Below, piece by piece: positions 1 through 7,427 of a DNA stretch of 64,000 nucleotides; the stretch's first letter is position 1, and the number at the start of each line of letters is the position of its first letter. Made by a program: the position numbers and the translations under genes. Source of the DNA: Brevibacillus thermoruber 423 (lineage in GTDB: Bacteria; Bacillota; Bacilli; Brevibacillales; Brevibacillaceae); NCBI RefSeq assembly GCF_000454065.1, contig NZ_KE695652.1:23291-87290 (forward strand). Reading direction: 5' to 3'. The notes below the pieces were generated by a model. That model did no database searches. It was not told where the DNA came from and saw only the letters and a list, made by a program, of their open reading frames with translations.

Positions 1-1
1 C

Positions 2-517
2 CCTGTCAACCGGCTGGACAAGGACACGTCCGGCCTGTTGATCGTCGCCAAAAACCAATGGGCCCACGAGCAGTTCAGCCGCATGCAGAAAGAGCGGACG
101 CTGCACCGCTGGTACCAGGCGATCGTCGAGGGGGAGGTGGCCGAGGAGGAAGGCACGGTCGACGCTCCGATTGGCCTGCGCGACGATTCGATCATCGTGC
201 GCGAGGTGCGGCCGGACGGCCAGCCGGCGGTCACCCGTTACCGGGTGCTGGCGAGGGGCGGCGGGATGAGCTGGCTGGAGCTGAAGCTGGAGACGGGTCG
301 AACGCACCAGATCCGCGTCCACATGAGCCATCTCGGCCATCCGCTGGCGGGAGACGACCTGTACGGCGGCAGCCGGACCTGCATCGGTCGTCAGGCGCTG
401 CACGCGGCCAGACTGTCGTTTGTCCATCCGCGCAGCGGGTGGGCGATGGAGTGGAGCGAACCGCTTCCGGCTGACATGCAGGAGCTGGCGGCTCGTGTTT
501 TCGGACACCGGGACTAA
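2..517 (+). CDS. RluA-family pseudouridine synthase, 5' end missing
   Basis: The reading frame is already open at base 2, so the true start lies before the window. The fragment begins with the catalytic motif NRLDKDTSGLL, where the Asp after RL is the nucleophile of RluA-type 23S rRNA pseudouridine synthases. It later shows the family motif GRTHQIRVHMSHLGHPLAGD. About 170 C-terminal residues are present, which is the second half of the catalytic domain; the N-terminal part with any S4 domain is not visible. The protein should convert uridine to pseudouridine in rRNA in the cytoplasm. The exact subfamily (RluD, YlyB, YjbO or YhcT type) cannot be decided from this piece. Confidence 0.9.
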   Translation, partial: PVNRLDKDTSGLLIVAKNQWAHEQFSRMQKERTLHRWYQAIVEGEVAEEEGTVDAPIGLRDDSIIVREVRPDGQPAVTRYRVLARGGGMSWLELKLETGRTHQIRVHMSHLGHPLAGDDLYGGSRTCIGRQALHAARLSFVHPRSGWAMEWSEPLPADMQELAARVFGHRD

Positions 518-527
518 ACAGACAGAC

Positions 528-568
528 GTACGGCTCCCCTGACGCGCACAGGGGCGAGGGGAGCGTAC
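528..568 (+). terminator. Stem-loop after the pseudouridine synthase gene
   Basis: GCTCCCCT (533-540) pairs with AGGGGAGC (557-564), and flanking GTAC copies extend the stem. No T-run follows, so it may be a weak or factor-dependent terminator. Confidence 0.4.
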
Positions 569-607
569 GCGTCGGCAGAGAAGTGTCAAGATTCCGTCAA
601 TTTCCTC

Positions 608-636
608 TGGCGAAAGGAAAGCGTTTCCGTTATGAT
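608..636 (+). promoter_or_regulatory. Promoter with an embedded cre-like (CcpA) box
   Basis: A good -10 element TATGAT lies at 631-636, with only a weak -35 (TGGCGA, 608-613). The spacer holds AGGAAAGCGTTTCCG (615-629), a near-palindrome that fits the CcpA cre consensus at 13 of 15 positions. A site between -35 and -10 would be expected to repress transcription during growth on preferred sugars. It precedes the leader and the aromatic degradation operon. Inferred from sequence only. Confidence 0.5.
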
Positions 637-642
637 GGGGAT

Positions 643-835
643 AGAGACAGACAAGAGAAGAGCGGCAGCACTTTACGATGGCTGGCTGTCTGCGGGGGAA
701 CGCCCGCAAGGTTTTCTTCGGTAGCGGACAGAGCCCAGCTTGCGCCCGACACCTGTCCTGACTTGCATTGGCAACAGCGGATTGCCCTGTTTTCGCATGC
801 AGTCGGGACGGCTTGGGGGTAAGCTGGGCTTTTTG
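643..835 (+). ncRNA. Structured leader or small RNA ending in an intrinsic terminator
   Basis: Transcription from the -10 at 631-636 would start near 643. The RNA can form a stem GGCTGTCTGC (684-693) with GCGGAC (724-729) and AGCC (732-735), enclosing a small inner hairpin at 691-707. A second long hairpin joins AGCCCAGCTT (732-741) to AAGCTGGGCT (821-830), followed by a T-run. Bases 732-735 belong to both stems, so the two folds compete, as in a riboswitch or attenuator. It matches no T-box, SAM, TPP or 6S hallmark that I can recognise. The homogentisate operon starts about 100 bases downstream. It could also be a free-standing small RNA. Confidence 0.45.
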
Positions 836-936
836 TGTGCCGTCCCTAGCCCGACAGGGGCGCCGGCGAGGGGCGGCGCTGCCAAAAAAGCGGAAGCGCA
901 GGCATATGAACAATGGTGTGGCGAGGAGGGATGTAC

Positions 937-1866
937 GTGAAACTGGTGTCGTATCGTCGCGGCGGGCAGGGAGACTGGCGGGCGGGTTTGTTTCGGAGCG
1001 GTTTCGTGATCGACATCGCGCAGGCGATTCCGGAGGCCCCTGCTTCCGTGCTGGACCTGCTGGACGAGTGGGAGCGCTGGCGGGAGCGGCTGGAGCGTCT
1101 GGACCACGAGGCGGACGCGGCTGCCTGCGCGGTGCCGGCGGAGCAGGCCGTGCTGGGTTCTCCCCTGCCCCGCCCCCGCAGCTTTCGCGACTTTTACGCG
1201 TTTGAGGCGCATGTCAGGACGGCGCGCGGCCGCCGCGGTCTGGATATGATCCCGGAGTGGTACCGCTTTCCCGTCTTTTACTTTTCCAACGCCGCCGCCT
1301 TCGTCGGCCCCGAAGCGGCGGTGAAGCGGCCCAAGGCGGCGCGCTGGCTGGACTACGAGCTGGAGGTGGCCTGCGTCATCGGTAAAGGGGGCGTGGACAT
1401 TCCCGTCGAGCGGGCGGAGGAGCACATCGCCGGCTACTGCATCCTGAACGACTGGAGCGCCCGCGACGTGCAGCGTGAAGAAGTAAAGGTGGGGCTGGGG
1501 CCGGCGAAAGGAAAGGACTTCGCGACGTCGATGGGGCCCTGGCTGGTCACTCCCGACGAGCTGGAAGACGTCCGCATCCCCGGCGGGAGCGGGAGCCGGT
1601 ACGATCTTGCCATGGTCGCCAGGGTAAACGGCGTGGAGTACTCGCGCGGCCGTTTTGCCGACATCCACTACACCTTCGCCGAGATGATCGCCCGGGCTTC
1701 CGCCGATTGTCCGCTCTATCCCGGCGATGTGATCGGCTCGGGCACGGTGGGCACCGGCTGCATCCTGGAACTGGGGCCAGAGCGCTGCCCGTGGCTGCAG
1801 CCGGGGGACGTGGTGGAGCTGGAAGTGGAGCGGCTGGGCGTTCTGCGAAACGTCATCACCGAATAA
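937..1866 (+). CDS. Fumarylacetoacetate hydrolase family protein
   Basis: FAH-fold hydrolase of about 309 residues. It probably cleaves fumarylacetoacetate (or the maleyl isomer) to fumarate and acetoacetate, the last step of tyrosine/homogentisate breakdown. The C-terminal FAH domain is visible: ELEVACVIGKGG, LNDWSARDVQ, GPAKGKDFATSMGPWLVT and GDVIGSGTVGTGC carry the metal-binding acidic residues and the conserved core. GTG at 937 is chosen because AGGAGGG (924-930) sits six bases upstream; the ATG at 931 directly abuts the SD. It is the first gene of an operon with hmgA 35 bases downstream, which supports an aromatic catabolic role. Other FAH-fold activities (acylpyruvase, hydratase) cannot be excluded from sequence. 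Confidence 0.88.
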   Translation: MKLVSYRRGGQGDWRAGLFRSGFVIDIAQAIPEAPASVLDLLDEWERWRERLERLDHEADAAACAVPAEQAVLGSPLPRPRSFRDFYAFEAHVRTARGRRGLDMIPEWYRFPVFYFSNAAAFVGPEAAVKRPKAARWLDYELEVACVIGKGGVDIPVERAEEHIAGYCILNDWSARDVQREEVKVGLGPAKGKDFATSMGPWLVTPDELEDVRIPGGSGSRYDLAMVARVNGVEYSRGRFADIHYTFAEMIARASADCPLYPGDVIGSGTVGTGCILELGPERCPWLQPGDVVELEVERLGVLRNVITE

Positions 1867-1901
1867 AGGTTCAGCAAAACACGAAAAGGAGGAAGGATTT
1901 G

Positions 1902-3062
1902 ATGCCCTTTTACCATCGCATGGGGGACGTGCCGAAAAAGCGGCACACCACCTTTTACAAGCCGAACGGCGAGCTGTACCGCGAGCAAGTGATGGGCACC
2001 AAAGGCTTCTCCGGCATCCAGTCGATTTTGTACCACCATCATCCGCCGACACAGGTGCGCGCGACGCGCAGATACGGCGAGATGAAGCCGGAGTACGTGG
2101 AGCAGGCGGACCTCAAGCACCAGCATTTCAAAACCTTTGATCTGAAGGCCGGGGGCGATCCGGTTTCGGGCCGGCAGTACCTCTTGGGCAACAGTGACGT
2201 GGTGCTGGGCGTCTGCGCTCCGACCGAGCCGATGACGTATTTTTACCGCAACGCGGACGGGGACGAACTGCTGTTTGTCCACCAGGGGGAAGGGGAGCTG
2301 GAGACCATCTTCGGCACCATCTCCTACCGGCAGGGCGACTATCTGGTGATCCCGGTCGGCACCACGTACCGGGTCGTGCCGTCCGCCGCCAGCCGTTTTC
2401 TGGTGATCGAATCGCAAAGCGACATCGTGCCGCCCAAGCGCTACCGCAACGAGCACGGGCAGCTTCTCGAACACTCGCCGTATTGCGAGCGGGACATCCG
2501 CGCTCCTGAGCGGCTGGAGACGCACGTGGAAGAAGGCGAATTCGAGGTGCGCGTCAAGCGGCAGTCCGTCCTGTACAGCTACCTGTTTGACTTTCATCCC
2601 TTTGACGTGGTCGGCTGGGACGGCTACCTCTATCCGTACGCGCTCAGCATTCACGACTTTGAACCGATCACGGGACGGATTCACCAGCCGCCGCCGGTCC
2701 ACCAGACGTTTGCCGGACAGAACTTCGTCGTCTGCTCCTTTGTGCCGCGGCTGTACGACTACCACCCGCAGGCGATTCCGGCGCCGTACTTCCACAGCAA
2801 CGTGGAAAGCGACGAGGTGCTCTACTACGTGGACGGCCAGTTCATGAGCCGCAAAGGGATCTTTGAAGGCTCCCTCACACTGCATCCGATGGGCATCCCG
2901 CACGGTCCCCATCCCGGCAAGATCGAAGCGAGCATCGGCAAAACGGAAACCAGGGAACTGGCGGTCATGCTGGACACGTTCAAGCCGCTCAGGGTGACGC
3001 GCCAGGCGCTTGGCATCGAGGACCCGGACTACATGGCGAGCTGGCTTCCGCTCCGGGAGTAA
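1902..3062 (+). CDS. hmgA: Homogentisate 1,2-dioxygenase
   Basis: Cupin-fold iron dioxygenase of 386 residues that opens the ring of homogentisate to maleylacetoacetate in tyrosine and phenylalanine degradation. Visible family features are the N-terminal MPFYHRMGDVPKKRHTTF, the cupin GDELLFVHQGEGELETIFG near residue 125, and iron-ligand regions HSNVESDEV (from about His298) and HPMGIPHGPHPG. Length is that of the shorter bacterial form. ATG 1902 has AAAAGGAGGAAGG upstream. It is sandwiched between the FAH gene and a flavin-reductase-like gene, and all three read as one operon. 4-Hydroxyphenylpyruvate dioxygenase, which makes the substrate, is not in this window. Confidence 0.93.
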   Translation: MPFYHRMGDVPKKRHTTFYKPNGELYREQVMGTKGFSGIQSILYHHHPPTQVRATRRYGEMKPEYVEQADLKHQHFKTFDLKAGGDPVSGRQYLLGNSDVVLGVCAPTEPMTYFYRNADGDELLFVHQGEGELETIFGTISYRQGDYLVIPVGTTYRVVPSAASRFLVIESQSDIVPPKRYRNEHGQLLEHSPYCERDIRAPERLETHVEEGEFEVRVKRQSVLYSYLFDFHPFDVVGWDGYLYPYALSIHDFEPITGRIHQPPPVHQTFAGQNFVVCSFVPRLYDYHPQAIPAPYFHSNVESDEVLYYVDGQFMSRKGIFEGSLTLHPMGIPHGPHPGKIEASIGKTETRELAVMLDTFKPLRVTRQALGIEDPDYMASWLPLRE

Positions 3063-3080
3063 ACAGGAAAGGGGATTCGC

Positions 3081-3701
3081 ATGGAAATCGACATCAGCGC
3101 CATCGGGCGCCAGGACAAATACAAGCTCTTGATCGGCGGGGTCGTGCCGAGGCCGATCGCCTGGGTCACGTCCCTCAGCGCAGACGGCGTGGTCAACGCC
3201 GCGCCGTTCAGCTACTTCAACGTGGCCAGCATCGATCCGATGTTGGTTTCCGTCGCGGTCATGCGCAGGCCGGGCAGCGTGATGAAAGACACGGCCCGCA
3301 ACATCGCAGAGACGAAGGAATTTGTCGTCAACATGGCGGACGTGTTCAACGTGGACGCGGTCAATCAGACCTCCGCCGACTACCCGCCGGAGGTGAGCGA
3401 GGTGGCGGAGCTGGGGCTGACCGAACAGCCGTCCGCCGCCGTCCGCCCGCCGCGCCTGGGCGAGTCGCGCATTCATTTTGAGTGCCGGCTGCACCGCATC
3501 GTGACGCTGGGCGAGCCGGCTGCGGCCGACCTGATCATCGGCGAGGTGGTGCACGTCCACATCGACGATTCCCTCTACCAGGACGGCAGGATCGACATCG
3601 GCGCCTTCTCCCCCGTCAGCCGCCTGGCCGGCCACTGGTACGCTACGCTGGGCGAGTTGTTTGAACGGCCGCGGCCGATTTATCAACCGAAGCGGGAATA
3701 G
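3081..3701 (+). CDS. Flavin reductase-like, FMN-binding split-barrel protein
   Basis: A 206-residue member of the flavin reductase-like superfamily. The N-terminal part VVPRPIAWVTSLSADGVVNAAPFSYFNVASIDPMLVSVAV is typical of the FMN-binding split barrel, and the end HWYATLGELFERPRP is often seen in this group. It probably binds FMN and reduces it with NAD(P)H, or acts as a flavin-dependent partner enzyme. The start ATG 3081 has AGGAAAGGGG upstream. It follows hmgA by 18 bases and is the last gene of the aromatic operon; its exact contribution to homogentisate metabolism is unknown. Confidence 0.82.
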   Translation: MEIDISAIGRQDKYKLLIGGVVPRPIAWVTSLSADGVVNAAPFSYFNVASIDPMLVSVAVMRRPGSVMKDTARNIAETKEFVVNMADVFNVDAVNQTSADYPPEVSEVAELGLTEQPSAAVRPPRLGESRIHFECRLHRIVTLGEPAAADLIIGEVVHVHIDDSLYQDGRIDIGAFSPVSRLAGHWYATLGELFERPRPIYQPKRE

Positions 3702-3730
3702 ACCGTTGGACTCTCCAACGGTCTGATTCA
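3701..3730 (+). terminator. Terminator of the homogentisate operon
   Basis: GACCGTTGGA (3701-3710) pairs perfectly with TCCAACGGTC (3714-3723), followed by a weak T-rich tract. The stem begins at the stop codon of the last operon gene. Confidence 0.7.
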
Positions 3731-3810
3731 TTGAGGTAAAGGCACGCTTCCGCCATTGTCACATAGACTGTGGTGGACCCTTCCGGGCAAAGCATAAAGG
3801 AGGAGTATGC

Positions 3811-4242
3811 GTGCAATTTCATTACGACGAAAAGATGCCGCTGCGGATCTTGGACGAGGGTGAGTTTTGGAAACTGCAGGAGAGTGAGCACACCACCGTG
3901 CTGCGCGAACTGGTGCCCAATCTGGAGGAGGAGTTCGTCCAGGCGCTCGCCGAGTGGGAGCAGGCGTTTTCCCAGACACAGGCGCTGTTTGTCCGCTACA
4001 TCGAGGCGGTCATCCGTTCCGGCAACCGGGTGAATGATCAGCTCATGCGGCAAATCAGGGAGCTGGTCACGTTTGCCATGAACCAGAGCCAGCAGTTTAT
4101 CGGCCTGCTGAATCAGATGGGCTTCACCAGTCCGGCGTTTCGCAGCAATCCCACGGCGCTGGCGGTGTTAAACCACATCCGCCGCGAATCGGAATACTTC
4201 ATCGGCATTTCCGAAGCGCTGACGGCCAAGGCGCTGATCTAG
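3811..4242 (+). CDS. DUF2935-like helical protein
   Basis: A 143-residue, almost fully helical cytoplasmic protein of unknown function. The segment EFWKLQESEHTTVLRELVP resembles the FW...EH signature of DUF2935 proteins of Bacilli and Clostridia, with a second half (IRRESEYFIGISEAL) that looks like a related helix pair. GTG 3811 is chosen because AAAGGAGG (3797-3804) lies six bases upstream; an ATG at 3806 is in another frame. It stands alone between the homogentisate operon terminator and a long intergenic stretch. Assignment to DUF2935 is by eye. Confidence 0.72.
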   Translation: MQFHYDEKMPLRILDEGEFWKLQESEHTTVLRELVPNLEEEFVQALAEWEQAFSQTQALFVRYIEAVIRSGNRVNDQLMRQIRELVTFAMNQSQQFIGLLNQMGFTSPAFRSNPTALAVLNHIRRESEYFIGISEALTAKALI

Positions 4243-4576
4243 CCCGCTGCTCCCAGCCGGGGCAGAGGAAGACGGCATCCGGCCGGAGCGGTCGATCGTA
4301 CTCGCCGGCTGTTCCGGTGTTGGCGGGCGTCCCGTAGGGGGGCGTTCAGTTCCAGACCCTCATCCGCAGCGCGGACCTGACGAGGCCGTTTCATGCGGCA
4401 GGGACCGGAGGAAACCGGCGGCACCATCAGCCGGAAAAGCACAGGGGCCTCACGGGACGGAGCCGGCCTCCGTCCGGGGACGGAGGACAAATCCCCCTGG
4501 GGCCAGTTTTGGGCGTCCTTTCTTTCGGGTATCTTGGAAGTACCAGCAGAAACGGATACAGAGAGGAAGGAATGTC
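4243..4576. other. 334-base intergenic region with competing hairpins
   Basis: No convincing gene was found. The region holds GGACGGAG (4455-4462), its inverted copy CTCCGTCC (4468-4475) and GGACGGAG again (4478-4485). The middle strand can pair with either neighbour, and CCTCCGTCCGGGGACGGAGG (4467-4486) is a perfect 9-2-9 palindrome. A weak promoter (TTTTGG 4507-4512, 17 bases, TATCTT 4530-4535) may serve the PspC gene. Confidence 0.4.
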
Positions 4577-4927
4577 ATGATGGAAAGACGTTTATACCGA
4601 TCCCGCAGCGATAAACGCCTGTTTGGCGTGTGCGGAGGCATCGCCCAATTCCTGCGGGTGGATCCCACGCTGGTGCGTGTCGGGGTGGTGATTCTCACCG
4701 TGTTCACCGGCGTGCCGCTGTTGATTTACGCGCTGCTCGCGTTTATCATGCCAAAAGAGCCGGCCTGGCCGTACGGACACGACGCCTACGATCCGTACGA
4801 TCCGCTGTTTGCCGGCCGAGGATACGGGTCCGACCTGGACAGCGAGATTGAGCGCCTGGAAAAACGGGCCCTGATGCAGGAAGTGCACCGCCTTCGCGCC
4901 GAATTGGCGAAATGGAAAGGGGTATAA
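4577..4927 (+). CDS. PspC domain membrane protein
   Basis: A 116-residue phage-shock-protein-C domain protein. Residues about 4-60 carry the family pattern LYRSRSDKRLFGVCGGIAQ, a DPTLVRVG segment and one strongly hydrophobic membrane span (VVILTVFTGVPLLIYALLAFIMP). The last 50 residues are charged and predicted coiled coil (LDSEIERLEKRALMQEVHRL), probably cytoplasmic. PspC proteins sense or buffer cell-envelope stress. GAGGAAGGAA lies upstream of the double ATG. The next small coiled-coil gene follows 75 bases later, and the two may act together. Confidence 0.88.
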   Translation: MMERRLYRSRSDKRLFGVCGGIAQFLRVDPTLVRVGVVILTVFTGVPLLIYALLAFIMPKEPAWPYGHDAYDPYDPLFAGRGYGSDLDSEIERLEKRALMQEVHRLRAELAKWKGV

Positions 4928-5002
4928 GAAACCGGCAACATTTGCGTACTTCCTCATATCATGTAAGGTGGAACCTTTACATAGGGTGGGGAGGGGAAAG
5001 CA

Positions 5003-5173
5003 GTGTATCTCGGCGTGTTCGACATGAAGCAGAGGCTGGAACAGACCCGCAAGATTCTGCGGGAAAAACAGCATGTGAAGCGGTTGATTGAAGAGGACAT
5101 CCGCGAACTGGAAAAAGACGTGCAGGAATTGGAAGCGCTTATGAACCGCTACGCGAACAGCGCGCAGCGCTAA
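5003..5173 (+). CDS. Small coiled-coil protein, 56 residues
   Basis: The frame from GTG 5003 to TAA 5173 encodes 56 residues, of which about 15-50 form a charged amphipathic helix (KRLIEEDIRELEKDVQELEA) likely to be a coiled coil. GGGGAGGGG (4989-4997) is well placed as an SD, and a terminator follows the stop. It has no recognised family. It sits just after the PspC gene, whose tail is also coiled coil, so a partner role is possible but unproven. Confidence 0.6.
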   Translation: MYLGVFDMKQRLEQTRKILREKQHVKRLIEEDIRELEKDVQELEALMNRYANSAQR

Positions 5174-5191
5174 ACGCAAAACCCATAGGCC

Positions 5192-5233
5192 AAAAAGCGG
5201 CAGCCCCCTTGCTCAGGGAGCTGCCGCTTTTTT
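5192..5233. terminator. Bidirectional terminator between the small gene and map
   Basis: AAAAAGCGGCAGC (5192-5204) pairs with GCTGCCGCTTTTTT (5220-5233); T-runs on both strands suit the two convergent genes. Confidence 0.85.
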
Positions 5234-5259
5234 CGCAGCCGTCACTGCCGGGTCAACCG

Positions 5260-6006
5260 TCACTGCCGGGTCAGAATCACGGGACCGTCGGCGGTAATCG
5301 CGATCGTGTGCTCGTACTGGGCGGACAGCTTGCCGTCGCGGGTCCGGGCCGTCCAGCCGTCCTCGTCGATCTTGACGTGGTAGCTGCCCGCATTCAGCAT
5401 CGGCTCGATCGTAATCACCATGCCTTCTTTCAGACGGGGGCCGCGTCCCGGCGGTCCGAAGTGGGGAATGTACGGCTCTTCATGCATCTGTTGGCCGATT
5501 CCGTGACCGGTGAAGTCGCGCACGACGGAATAGCCCTGCGCCTGGGCATAGCTTTGAATCGCGTGGGAAATGTCGCCGACGCGGTTGCCCGGGACAGCCT
5601 GTTCAATGCCCAGATAAAGCGCTTTTTCCGTCACCTGCAGCAACCGCTTCGCTTCGGGGGAGATGTTCCCCACGGCGTACGACCAGGCGGAGTCGGCCAG
5701 CCATCCGTTCAGGTTTACCACCATGTCGATCGTCACGATGTCGCCGTCTTTCAGCGGTTCCTTTGTGGGAAACCCGTGGCAGATGACGTCGTTGACGGAG
5801 GCGCAGGTGGCATAGGGGTAGCCCTGGTACCCTTTCTGCTCGGGAGTGGCTCCGTGTTCCGCGAGAAATTGCTCGACAAATTGGTCGATCTCCCAGGGAG
5901 TGATCCCCGGGCGAATCCGTTTGGCCAGAGCGCGGTGGCAGGCGGCGAGAATTTTGCCGGCCGCCCTCATCCGTTCGATTTCTTCGGGTGTCTTGAGGAT
6001 AATCAT
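5260..6006 (-). CDS. map: Methionine aminopeptidase, type I
   Basis: Removes the initiator methionine from nascent proteins. The 248-residue length is standard for the bacterial type I enzyme. All five metal ligands are visible: two Asp in VTIDMVVNLNGWLADSAW, His in FTGHGIG, Glu in ITIEPML and Glu in YEHTIA; the TCASVNDVICHGFP segment holds the substrate-side His. The start has AAGGAGAG upstream on the minus strand. It stands alone, unlike the map copy found in the ribosomal protein cluster, so it is probably a second paralogue of the YflG kind. Its last four codons and stop are repeated just downstream (see findings). Confidence 0.95.
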   Translation of the reverse strand: MIILKTPEEIERMRAAGKILAACHRALAKRIRPGITPWEIDQFVEQFLAEHGATPEQKGYQGYPYATCASVNDVICHGFPTKEPLKDGDIVTIDMVVNLNGWLADSAWSYAVGNISPEAKRLLQVTEKALYLGIEQAVPGNRVGDISHAIQSYAQAQGYSVVRDFTGHGIGQQMHEEPYIPHFGPPGRGPRLKEGMVITIEPMLNAGSYHVKIDEDGWTARTRDGKLSAQYEHTIAITADGPVILTRQ

Positions 6007-6064
6007 TGGTTCTCTCCTTGTGTTCCGTTGTTCTCGTTATTAGTGTAGACCTCTTTGCCCTCGA

Positions 6065-6093
6065 TTGCCACAGTCATTTCCGCGTGGTAGGAT
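6065..6093 (+). promoter_or_regulatory. Sigma-A promoter of nadE
   Basis: TTGCCA (6065-6070), a 17-base spacer and TAGGAT (6088-6093) lie 33 bases before the nadE start. Confidence 0.55.
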
Positions 6094-6126
6094 GGGGAAG
6101 AGACAGTGAAGATGGGGGTACTGGGC

Positions 6127-6879
6127 ATGGACAAGTTTCAAGAGCACCTGGCTCACTACCAGGCTCATGTGAAGGAAGATCTGGAAAAGCGCGTGGCCTT
6201 TATCCGCGAGCAGATTGACGGACCCGGGCTGGGCGGCGCTGTCGTGGGCATCTCCGGCGGCATTGACAGTGCGGTAACCGCCGCTCTCTGCGTACGGGCG
6301 CTGGGCAGGGAGCGGGTGATCGGAGTGTGGATGCCGGCGTACTCTCAGGCCGTTCACGCGGAGGACGCCCAAAAGCTGGCGGACGCCATCGGTCTTCGGT
6401 TGGTGACCGTCGACCTCGGACCGGCGTACGACGCGATCGTGCCGGCGATCGAAAAAGTGCTTCCCCTTGACGACAAAACCAAAGGAAACACCAAGGCGCG
6501 GCTGCGCATGACCACGCTGTACGCGATTGCCAACCAAAAGGGCTATCTGGTGGTGGATACCTGCAACCGCAGCGAAATCCACGTCGGCTACATGACCAAG
6601 GGCGGCGACGGATTGGCCGACATCAATCCGGTGGCCAGCCTGACCAAGCACGAGATGCGCATTTTGGCGCGCGAACTGGGCGTGCCGGAGTCCATCCTGA
6701 CCAAAGCGCCGTCCGCCGACCTGTGGGAAGGGCAGACGGACGAGAAGGAGATGGGCTTTTCGTACGAAGATCTGGACCGCCTGCTGATCACGGGCGAGAC
6801 GGACCCGGAGGCCAAAAAGCGGATCGATTACCTGCACCGGATCTCCGAACACAAGCGGCGTCCGATGCCGGAAATTTAG
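6127..6879 (+). CDS. nadE: Ammonia-dependent NAD+ synthetase
   Basis: Catalyses the last step of NAD+ synthesis, adenylating nicotinate adenine dinucleotide and amidating it with ammonia. The ATP-pyrophosphatase loop SGGIDSAV is at residues 43-50, followed by TCNRSEIHVGYMTKGGDG and KAPSADLWEGQTDE, all standard for NadE. At 250 residues it lacks a glutaminase domain, so it uses free ammonia. ATG 6127 is preferred over GTG 6106 because GGGGG lies nine bases upstream and the family N-terminus starts near here. It is a single gene transcribed away from map. Confidence 0.94.
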   Translation: MDKFQEHLAHYQAHVKEDLEKRVAFIREQIDGPGLGGAVVGISGGIDSAVTAALCVRALGRERVIGVWMPAYSQAVHAEDAQKLADAIGLRLVTVDLGPAYDAIVPAIEKVLPLDDKTKGNTKARLRMTTLYAIANQKGYLVVDTCNRSEIHVGYMTKGGDGLADINPVASLTKHEMRILARELGVPESILTKAPSADLWEGQTDEKEMGFSYEDLDRLLITGETDPEAKKRIDYLHRISEHKRRPMPEI

Positions 6880-6984
6880 ACAGGGGGCAGTGGAATCACC
6901 GCGGACGTCGGTGCCTCTCCGTTCGGCGGCTGTCTGTTCGCGGCCGCGCATCGGCCAGAAAAGGCAGGAGAAAAGGGGAAGTCG

Positions 6985-7013
6985 TTGATTCTTCGCCCTG
7001 TTTGTACGATAAT
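6985..7013 (+). promoter_or_regulatory. Sigma-A promoter of the 73-residue gene
   Basis: TTGATT (6985-6990), exactly 17 bases, then GATAAT (7008-7013). Confidence 0.7.
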
Positions 7014-7054
7014 AGAAGGTATGCACGGATCTCTTTAGGAAAGAGGTGGAACAG

Positions 7055-7276
7055 ATGTCGACAACAGAACTGATGCTGAAAACGTCTCTGGAAGGACGCG
7101 TGTTGCGGACCCTGCAGGCTTACTTCCGCCGTCCCAACGACGTGTTGATCCGCGAAAGCCTGTGGGCTAACGGCCTGTCTCACGAGCAGGTGGACGTTAC
7201 CATGAATCTGCTGCAGCAAAACCTGACCGTTGCCGAAATCATGGAACAACTGCGGGAAAAGGGCTTTTTCGCGTAA
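7055..7276 (+). CDS. Small helical protein of unknown function, 73 residues
   Basis: No family was recognised. The protein is mostly helical, neutral to acidic and lacks membrane segments or a signal peptide (core LEGRVLRTLQAYFRR and VDVTMNLLQQNLTVAEIMEQL). ATG 7055 is preferred over GTG 7046 because AAGAGGTGG (7041-7049) fits as its SD. It has its own good promoter and a strong terminator, so it is a real monocistronic gene. The helix-turn-like C-terminal half could mediate protein or DNA contacts, which is speculative. Confidence 0.75.
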   Translation: MSTTELMLKTSLEGRVLRTLQAYFRRPNDVLIRESLWANGLSHEQVDVTMNLLQQNLTVAEIMEQLREKGFFA

Positions 7277-7339
7277 CCCTGTGACAAAGCGCTTCGATTG
7301 ACGGCCCGCTTGCGCCAGCCGGCTGCCGTCAACGTCAAA

Positions 7340-7387
7340 AAAAGAGACCGGGTCGACAAAACTGTCGGAACCGGTCTTGTTTTTTTC
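7340..7387. terminator. Terminator between convergent genes
   Basis: GAGACCGG pairs with CCGGTCTT, with T-runs beyond the stem on the plus strand and A-runs before it, so it can serve both directions. Confidence 0.75.
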
Positions 7388-7427
7388 GGATCCATCCCGC
7401 TTAGGGGGACGCGCCCCGCTCTCCGGC

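Noticed and set aside
643-835. 6S RNA as the identity of the leader
   Set aside because: The length fits, but the 5' and 3' ends do not pair; the 3' hairpin excludes the first 90 bases, so there is no rod with a central bubble.
1716-3731. 671-residue minus-strand open frame opposite hmgA and neighbours
   Set aside because: It spans three well-supported genes on the other strand and shows no motif; it is a composition artefact.
6885-6915. T-box-like sequence TGGAATCACCGCGG between nadE and the next gene
   Set aside because: The conserved T-box reads TGGNACCGCGG; here three extra bases break it, and no specifier stem or terminator follows. The next gene has its own promoter downstream.
7278-7300. 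Possible cre box around AAAGCGCTTC after the 73-residue gene
   Set aside because: Only the centre matches; the outer cre positions do not, and it lies at the end of a gene, not in a promoter.
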